Assembly: GCA_963816795.1 (NCBI GenBank)
Contig: CAWFLT010000014.1
Coordinates: 928,611-992,610, forward strand
Length of the DNA stretch: 64,000 nucleotides
From: CAWFLT01 sp963816795
GTDB taxonomy: Bacteria > Acidobacteriota > Vicinamibacteria > Vicinamibacterales > SCN-69-37
Direction: 5' to 3'
How positions within the stretch are numbered: the first letter of the stretch is position 1; each line of letters begins with the position of its first letter. Positions 58,729 to 64,000 of the stretch are shown here, one piece after another. Under the pieces are notes generated by a model that worked only from the letters and a program-made list of their open reading frames with translations, was not told where the DNA came from and made no database searches. Both the position numbers and the translations under genes were made by a program.

Positions 58729-59160
58729 TCAGGCGACGCCGAGCTTCCCGCGTTCTCCTTCACGAGGCGCCGAGAGCTCTTCGGGCGTCACGAACTCGGC
58801 CAAATCCGCTGCCTCGTAAAACGGCCGGATTTCCATCTCGCCCTTCATACCCGGCATGAAGGGCGAACGCTTCGCCCAGGCCATCGCTTCGTCCATGTCC
58901 TTGACCTCCCAGATCGAGAAGCCGGCGATCAGCTCCCGGCTCTCGGCGAACGGCCCGTCGATGACCGTGCGGCTGACGCCATCGGAGACTATGCGCCTGG
59001 AGTGGGCGTCGTTCTTGAGACCGGCTGCGGCCACGAAGACGCCGGCCTTGACCAGCTCCTCGGTGAACCGGTCCATCGCAGCAAATGCCTCGAGCGCCTC
59101 CGGCGTGGGCTCGCCCAACGTCATGCCCTCTGCGGCTTTCGACAAAACCATAACCCGCAT
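58729..59160 (-). CDS. YCII/DGPF family protein
   Basis: The ATG at 59160 follows AAGGAGG by 7 bases. The 143-residue protein has the name-giving motif VIDGPFAESRELIAGFSIWE and the ferredoxin-like fold of YCII proteins (MRVMVLSKAAEGMTLGEPTP, AMAWAKRSPFMPGMKGEMEI). DGPF proteins accompany ECF42 sigma factors and are often the target genes; their biochemical role is unknown. It is the first gene of the pair. Confidence 0.93.
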   Translation of the reverse strand: MRVMVLSKAAEGMTLGEPTPEALEAFAAMDRFTEELVKAGVFVAAAGLKNDAHSRRIVSDGVSRTVIDGPFAESRELIAGFSIWEVKDMDEAMAWAKRSPFMPGMKGEMEIRPFYEAADLAEFVTPEELSAPREGERGKLGVA

Positions 59161-59302
59161 CGTCTGCCTCCTTGTGTGAGCCGGCCCCATTTGGCGTCTC
59201 TTTGGGACGACGAACGAGCTTGCTTGAAATCGACATCGTTCTGCAAACTTTCTCGACGCCGGGGCATTCAAGGCTGCGACTCTGCCCTGTCGAGCACGCC
59301 TC

Positions 59303-61732
59303 TTACCGGCCTCCGCCCGACGCGGTGAGTGCCTGGAGCGTGAAGATTTCCGGCGCCAGCTTGACGCCAACTTCGACGCGCTCGACCTCGTAGATCGTGC
59401 GTCCGATCGAATCGCTGGACACCACGTAGCGATGGGGCACGCGCATCCCGCCGATGTCGCGATAGTCCGAGTACGTCGTCGTCACCGTCATCGCACCGGC
59501 TTCGGCAACCGACATCGTCCGCCGATCCTGAAGCACGTCACCGGTCTCCGCGTCCACGGCCACCAGCGCGGGCGGCAGGCCGGCCGACTCGAGCTGGATG
59601 CCATAGACCTTTCGCCCGCCGAGCACACCCGCGCGCACCACGCGGACGGCGTCGTAGTACTTGCGCCAGTCGCCGAAGAGGACCGCCGGGTGCCCGAGTC
59701 GCGTCTGCGTGAGCATCTTTCCTGTCAGGTCCCCGGTCGCAGCGCCGCTCACAGCCGCCGCCCCCCGGCCTTTATTCAGCACAGTTTGGATCTGCACCGA
59801 CTGGTCGAGACTGATGTCTATTCGAAGGCGGTCGTCTCCAGCGGTGGACGATGAGAATCGTCCCTGCACACCGGACTGGGGGAAGCGAACGCTGCCCGTT
59901 GTCCGCATGGTGTTGACGGCGGACGCCGCCGGGATGCGGCGCAGCTTCATGATCTCGTCAACGGTCGGCAGGGTGGACGCGACGGGTGTGAGCCGCATCG
60001 CCGGCAGCGCGCCAGGGCGATGAAAGTTCATGGCGGCCACGGCGCCACTCGGTGACTCCTCGAACGTGACGGCGAGCCCCACATTCGCGCGGGTCGCCCG
60101 GCGTCCGGTGGCGTCTGGCGGAAGGAGGTCGAACGATGTGTTGTTTGGCAGCCGGACGGCGAGGCGCTGGTTCCGGATGAGGATCGCGAACTCGTTCGCG
60201 CCGGCGGCATCACCGTAGCGGCCCACGTACTTCTGCAGCTCGCCGAGCGGGATCTCCGGCGTGATGGTGACACCTTCGCGAGGCACCTCGAACTCCTGAC
60301 CACCCTCGTGCATCCTGAGCCCCACGACCCTGCCGGTCTTGTCGCGATCGAACGACACCGCGGTCTGTTCGCCCTTCACCAATGACCACCGTCCGTCCGC
60401 GCGCGGCGGATTCAGCGCCGATTCGACCTGCGACGGGATGTCGAGCACGAGGCGACGGTTCCGCTCGGAGACGGTGAAGACTTCGTTCGAGAACGTCGCG
60501 AAGTTGGCAATGTAGCGTCCGAGATACGGCTTGAGGTCGCCGACGTCGCTGGCTGCTGGCGGCAGCTCGCCGAGCAGGTACTGCGGCACGAGCTGCATGG
60601 CAATCGATGGCAGCGCCGAGAGCGTGTTCGTGAGCACCACGAATCCGATATTCGAATCCGGAAGCAGACCGACCTCCGCGCTGTATCCCGCGATCGCGCC
60701 GCCGTGCTCGATCAGCCGCTGCCCCTGCGAGTTGCGCACGAACCATCCCAACCCGTAGCCGGCGGTGCCGCCGACTTGGATCTGCGGCGTCCATGTCGTC
60801 GTCAGGGCGCCGGGACTGATCAGCGCTTTGCCGTCGTGGACACCCTGGCGCAGCAGGAAGCGAATCCACGATGTCATGTCGAGAGCCGTCGAGCTGATCG
60901 CGCCTGCTGGCGCAATGCCGTCGATGTTGTTCCCAAGCGTCTCGAGCGTCACCAGCCGGAACTTCCTCCGGGCCTCGTCCCACGCGTAGCCTCGAGCCAC
61001 GCGTGGATCCTTCCACGCTTCCCGCAGCGATGTCCGCGTCGCCGCCATCCCGAGCGGAGCGAGGATCCGCGCCTTTATGAGCGCGTCCCAGGACGTGCCG
61101 GCCGCTGTGGCCGCGGCCGATCCCGCCGCGAGGTAATGCACGTTGTTGTAGAGGAACCGCTGGCGAAACGGTGCGAACGCTTCGGCGGACGACGCCCGAC
61201 GCAGGATCTCGACCGACGACAGCCCGGTGTTGGTTTCGAGAAAAGCCATGCGGGTGAAGCCGGTGCGGTGGCTCAGGACGTCGCGCAGCGTGGCGCGATC
61301 GTTCGGCTCCTTGCTCTGCACCGCGAGCTTGAACTCGGGCAGATACTTCTCAACCGGATCGTCCCACTGCATGCGCCCCTCGTCGACCAGCATCCCGACG
61401 AGCGTCGCAGTGAACGCCTTGGTGGCCGACCCGATGAAGAACGGCGTGTTCGGTGTGACGGGCGTCTTCTTCTCCACGTCTGCGACGCCGAATCCTCTGG
61501 CGAAGATCACCTCATCGCCGCGGACGATCGCCAGCGCCGCACCGGGAACATGCAGGTCGATGCGGTTGCGGTCGATCTCCGCCGCCAGGCGGTCGAGCCG
61601 CTCCGCGAGCGTGGGAGCCGTCTTCGGTGGCGCGACGACGGATTGCGCGGGTGCACCCGTGGGCAACCCGAAAGGGCTGATGCTCAGCAACAGCAAGGCA
61701 GAGATCGAGCGCACGGACACGTGGACCGTCAT
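59303..61732 (-). CDS. Exported class C beta-lactamase-family serine hydrolase with DUF3471-like and lipoprotein-sorting-like C-terminal domains
   Basis: An intact 809-residue protein with a signal peptide (VRSISALLLLSISPFGLPTG then APAQS). The beta-lactamase/transpeptidase fold has SATK at 102-105, YNN at 195-197 and HGG at 343-345. Residues about 395-560 hold DUF3471-like beta domains (LKPYLGRYIANFATFSNEVF, LQKYVGRYGDAAGANEFAIL). The last about 230 residues (VDEIMKLRRIPAASAVNTMR, ATGDLTGKMLTQTRLGHPAV, YSDYRDIGGMRVPHRYVVSS) are LolA-like, related in pattern to the protein at 38760. It probably acts in the periplasm as an esterase or D-amino peptidase. Resistance to beta-lactams is not implied. 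Confidence 0.9.
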   Translation of the reverse strand: MTVHVSVRSISALLLLSISPFGLPTGAPAQSVVAPPKTAPTLAERLDRLAAEIDRNRIDLHVPGAALAIVRGDEVIFARGFGVADVEKKTPVTPNTPFFIGSATKAFTATLVGMLVDEGRMQWDDPVEKYLPEFKLAVQSKEPNDRATLRDVLSHRTGFTRMAFLETNTGLSSVEILRRASSAEAFAPFRQRFLYNNVHYLAAGSAAATAAGTSWDALIKARILAPLGMAATRTSLREAWKDPRVARGYAWDEARRKFRLVTLETLGNNIDGIAPAGAISSTALDMTSWIRFLLRQGVHDGKALISPGALTTTWTPQIQVGGTAGYGLGWFVRNSQGQRLIEHGGAIAGYSAEVGLLPDSNIGFVVLTNTLSALPSIAMQLVPQYLLGELPPAASDVGDLKPYLGRYIANFATFSNEVFTVSERNRRLVLDIPSQVESALNPPRADGRWSLVKGEQTAVSFDRDKTGRVVGLRMHEGGQEFEVPREGVTITPEIPLGELQKYVGRYGDAAGANEFAILIRNQRLAVRLPNNTSFDLLPPDATGRRATRANVGLAVTFEESPSGAVAAMNFHRPGALPAMRLTPVASTLPTVDEIMKLRRIPAASAVNTMRTTGSVRFPQSGVQGRFSSSTAGDDRLRIDISLDQSVQIQTVLNKGRGAAAVSGAATGDLTGKMLTQTRLGHPAVLFGDWRKYYDAVRVVRAGVLGGRKVYGIQLESAGLPPALVAVDAETGDVLQDRRTMSVAEAGAMTVTTTYSDYRDIGGMRVPHRYVVSSDSIGRTIYEVERVEVGVKLAPEIFTLQALTASGGGR

Positions 61733-61810
61733 GAGTGGCGAATCCTTTCTGGCTGCTTTGCAGCGGTTAGTCGCGCAGCGCGAGTCTTTTCTTACACGCC
61801 TGGGGACCCA

Positions 61811-63592
61811 TCACGTGTGCCGCACGCGGCTGTACGACCAGGGCGCCAGCACGCCGATCGTGAGCGACAGCAAGGCTGGCGACAGTATCCAGACGGCGTT
61901 CATCGCAGACATCCCGGCCAGCTGCACGCCGGCGATGTGCAGCACTGTCAGCCATGCCGCCCCGAATGCCGCGGAGATCGCGAGGGCGCCGCTCGTGTAA
62001 CGAATTGTCAGCACGCGCTCCGCGAAGCCGCTCCAGAAGACGTAGACCGTCGTGAACACCATCGCAGCCAGGAAGATCCAGCGTGCCGTCGCGAAGATCG
62101 CGTCGACCACGAACGGCGACACGATCCCTTTGTGTTCCGCCAGCGCCAGCAGCGCGAGCGCGAGGCCGCAGAGCAGCAGCGACGATGCAGCGATGTTCAC
62201 GCGACGGGAATAGCGGGTCCAAAGCGCTCCAAGCACGGCGAACGCCGCGACCCAGATGACGACACCGACCGCCGCCACGACCACCAGTGAGAGCTGCTCG
62301 TACCCGGTCAGCGCTGCGACGACGTCCTTGATTACAGACCGCTGACTGTTCAGAGGCACGTTCCACACCTGGATGAAGACCGCGTCGCCCAACAGTGGCA
62401 GTGATATCCATACGCTGATGCCGATCGCGATGAGCGCGGCCAGGACGCAGACCGACTTCACGAGTAGTTTGAGGGCGGCCAGCTGCGCGGTGCCGTACGC
62501 CTGAGTCGCCTCGAATGCGCTCATGTACGTGCGTCCTTGTCTCCGACGGATACCGAAGGCATTTCCCGCGAGCACCAATACGATGAGCAGTGAGAGCGGC
62601 GCAAAGAGCACGGGCATTCCCCGGACGTAAAAGCAGTCTCTGTTCGAGCAAGACAGAGACGCCCGTATCTCCTCAGAGAATGCAGCATCGAGTGGACCGC
62701 TGACCGCCGACACCAGCAGAATCACGATCGCGAGCGCCACGCCGATCGTCAGCACCGGCAATCCGTTGGACTTCAGGTCCAGCCACACTTGAGCCCGCGT
62801 CGCAGACGAGGTGGGACACGGGAAGCGGAACAGGCTGACGAGCCGGTCCCACAATCCGCCGCGTTGCGCCGACGGAACCTCCGCCCATCCGTCGCCGCGA
62901 CGCTGCCGCGTAACTATGGCGACCGTGACGCCGAAAGATGCCAGGCCAATCAGAGCGATCCACGCGTAGTCGGTGAGCGGGAAGTCGAACAGCGTCGGCC
63001 ACAGACGCGGAGGCCAGTCGAAGGTGTCCGGGATCTCCACTGCGGTAAGGCGCTCCATGGCCAACCCAAAGGCTCTCGTGATGGCAAACATCATCACGCA
63101 CACCTGAATGGTCCTGTTCCGGGTCGACCAGGTCGCCGCCAACCCGATCAGGGTGAGGGCCGCGATCCATGCGGCGACGGGCATGAGTGGGAACGCATAG
63201 CCCGAGGTCACCCTCAGCAGAAGCGCCGACACGAGGTAGACCGCCGACGACATGGCGGTGAGATACGCCATCGGAAGCCCGACGATGACTGCCGTCCGAA
63301 CCGGACGGGTGTAATGGAGATAAAGCGGAAAGCCGGGTCGACCGCCATTGAGCCTCGCAAGAGATAGCCAGCTCAATAAGTGCGGCAGGACGAGGAGGAT
63401 CATGGCGATCGCCGCGCCGTTGTCCATGATGTCCTCGTACTTCTTCGCATCGTCGGCAGGCGCAACGGTGGCGCACAGGGCCAATACGGCGAGTCCCCCA
63501 ACGATCCCAATAGCAAGCTTCCACGCGGCCTCGACGCGTGTCACCCGCCAGATCTCCCACAGCATTGCGACGATCGGTGACCGCATCTTCAT
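61811..63592 (-). CDS. ABC transporter permease, ABC-2-like integral membrane protein
   Basis: A 593-residue protein with some 10-12 membrane helices (AWKLAIGIVGGLAVLALCAT, AIAMILLVLPHLLSWLSLAR, VLTIGVALAIVILLVSAVSG, LSLLIVLVLAGNAFGIRRR). Its ATG overlaps the stop of the ATPase gene by four bases (ATGA, 63589-63592), so the two subunits are translated together. It is likely an exporter of the ABC-2 type. The substrate is unknown. The frame is intact. Confidence 0.85.
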   Translation of the reverse strand: MKMRSPIVAMLWEIWRVTRVEAAWKLAIGIVGGLAVLALCATVAPADDAKKYEDIMDNGAAIAMILLVLPHLLSWLSLARLNGGRPGFPLYLHYTRPVRTAVIVGLPMAYLTAMSSAVYLVSALLLRVTSGYAFPLMPVAAWIAALTLIGLAATWSTRNRTIQVCVMMFAITRAFGLAMERLTAVEIPDTFDWPPRLWPTLFDFPLTDYAWIALIGLASFGVTVAIVTRQRRGDGWAEVPSAQRGGLWDRLVSLFRFPCPTSSATRAQVWLDLKSNGLPVLTIGVALAIVILLVSAVSGPLDAAFSEEIRASLSCSNRDCFYVRGMPVLFAPLSLLIVLVLAGNAFGIRRRQGRTYMSAFEATQAYGTAQLAALKLLVKSVCVLAALIAIGISVWISLPLLGDAVFIQVWNVPLNSQRSVIKDVVAALTGYEQLSLVVVAAVGVVIWVAAFAVLGALWTRYSRRVNIAASSLLLCGLALALLALAEHKGIVSPFVVDAIFATARWIFLAAMVFTTVYVFWSGFAERVLTIRYTSGALAISAAFGAAWLTVLHIAGVQLAGMSAMNAVWILSPALLSLTIGVLAPWSYSRVRHT

Positions 63593-64000
63593 GCCGCCTC
63601 CACCTGCGAGCGGCTGCGGCCGGCGCGCGCGAGGAAGATTTCTTCGAGCGTGGCATCGCGCGATTCGACCACCTCACCGCCGAGCGCAGGACCGAGTGAT
63701 GGAACTGCTCGAGCGATCCGCTGTGGACGACGCTCCAGGTGCGGCCACCACCTTCCATGGCCAGCGCGGTCTCGAGGACCGGCGGTTGATCGAAGTGCTC
63801 GACGAACCGCACGCGGCTGCGCTGGTAGCCGCGGCGCACGTCGTCGAGTGCGCCGCTCAGCGTCACGCGGCCCGTGGTGCATCAGCGTCACGTGGTCCGA
63901 CATCCGCTCCACCTCGTCGAGCAGATGCGACGAGAAGATCACCGGTCCGCCCGTCGTCGGCCACGGTGCGGACGATGGCATCGAGGATGTCGCGGCGCAC
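63589..64000 (-). CDS. ABC transporter ATP-binding protein, C-terminal part (5' end outside window; frame breaks)
   Basis: Only the end of the gene is inside. VIFSSHLLDEVERMSDHVTL is the H-loop region of an ABC-2-type ATPase. After a frame change near 63875 the text runs TLSGALDDVRRGYQRSRVRF and VEHFDQPPVLETALAMEGGG, and after another near 63690 it ends ALGGEVVESRDATLEEIFLA with the stop at 63589. A further break near 63950 is likely. Walker A, Walker B and signature motifs lie beyond the edge. Confidence 0.8.
   Translation of the reverse strand, partial: CAATSSMPSSAPWPTTGGPVIFSSHLLDEVERMSDHVTLMHHGPRDAERRTRRRAPRLPAQPRAVRRALRSTAGPRDRAGHGRWWPHLERRPQRIARAVPSLGPALGGEVVESRDATLEEIFLARAGRSRSQVEAA

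Noticed and set aside
59303..61732. Beta-lactam resistance gene
   Set aside because: The signal peptide, SATK/YNN/HGG motifs and extra domains fit the broad serine hydrolase family. Nothing points to lactam hydrolysis.

Overview
The window is GC-rich bacterial chromosomal DNA that most resembles Acidobacteriota, probably class Vicinamibacteria. This is inference from gene content: Oar-type TonB receptors with an N-terminal carboxypeptidase-regulatory-like domain, an ADOP/MacB-type duplicated permease, ECF sigma genes placed directly before large membrane Ser/Thr kinases with TPR or beta-propeller ends, and many DinB, DUF1569 and VOC accessory genes. No rRNA, tRNA, CRISPR array, integrase or transposase was seen.

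Layout. 0-12.9 kb: the tail of a kinase/propeller protein, a lipase-CHAT fusion, a broken secreted protein, and two ECF sigma/kinase pairs facing each other (5757-9487 plus strand, 12960-9565 minus strand). 13-20.8 kb: a SufS-SufU fusion, a catalase-like protein, a small secreted protein, an M24 peptidase, a GTACCC-rich inverted repeat, a pirin and an outer-membrane-type protein. 20.9-28 kb: a kinase/AAA/TPR regulator divergent from a TonB receptor. 28-38 kb: a GH15-like protein, an SDR, a PQQ sugar dehydrogenase-like protein, an ABC permease fused to a GAF/PP2C phosphatase, a PagL-like protein, and a TPR/winged-helix regulator with a beta-propeller partner. 38-45 kb: small metabolic and regulatory genes, then a third ECF/kinase pair. 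45-54 kb: a haloperoxidase-like gene overlapping a second TonB receptor, an XRE-cupin regulator facing DUF378 and fasciclin genes across paired palindromes, an SDR/DUF2867 protein and a DUF1254 protein. 54.3-57.4 kb: a patch of gene fragments around intact DinB and SDR genes. 57.4-64 kb: an ECF42-like sigma factor with a DGPF/YCII partner, a beta-lactamase-family protein with extra C-terminal domains, and an ABC permease/ATPase pair running off the end.

Signalling dominates: four kinases with visible kinase domains plus a probable fifth at the left edge, four ECF sigma factors, and one intact and one truncated PP2C phosphatase. The likely theme is cell-surface signalling coupled to nutrient uptake and envelope functions.

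About eighteen genes are interrupted by single-base frame changes although the protein resumes at once in another frame, while long genes beside them are clean. This looks more like indel error in the assembly than gene decay. Such genes are given as one span with the approximate break points. True decay is claimed only where a whole end of a protein is missing. The most unusual architectures are lipase / M17-N-like / CHAT (1732-4851) and permease / GAF / PP2C (31838-35526).
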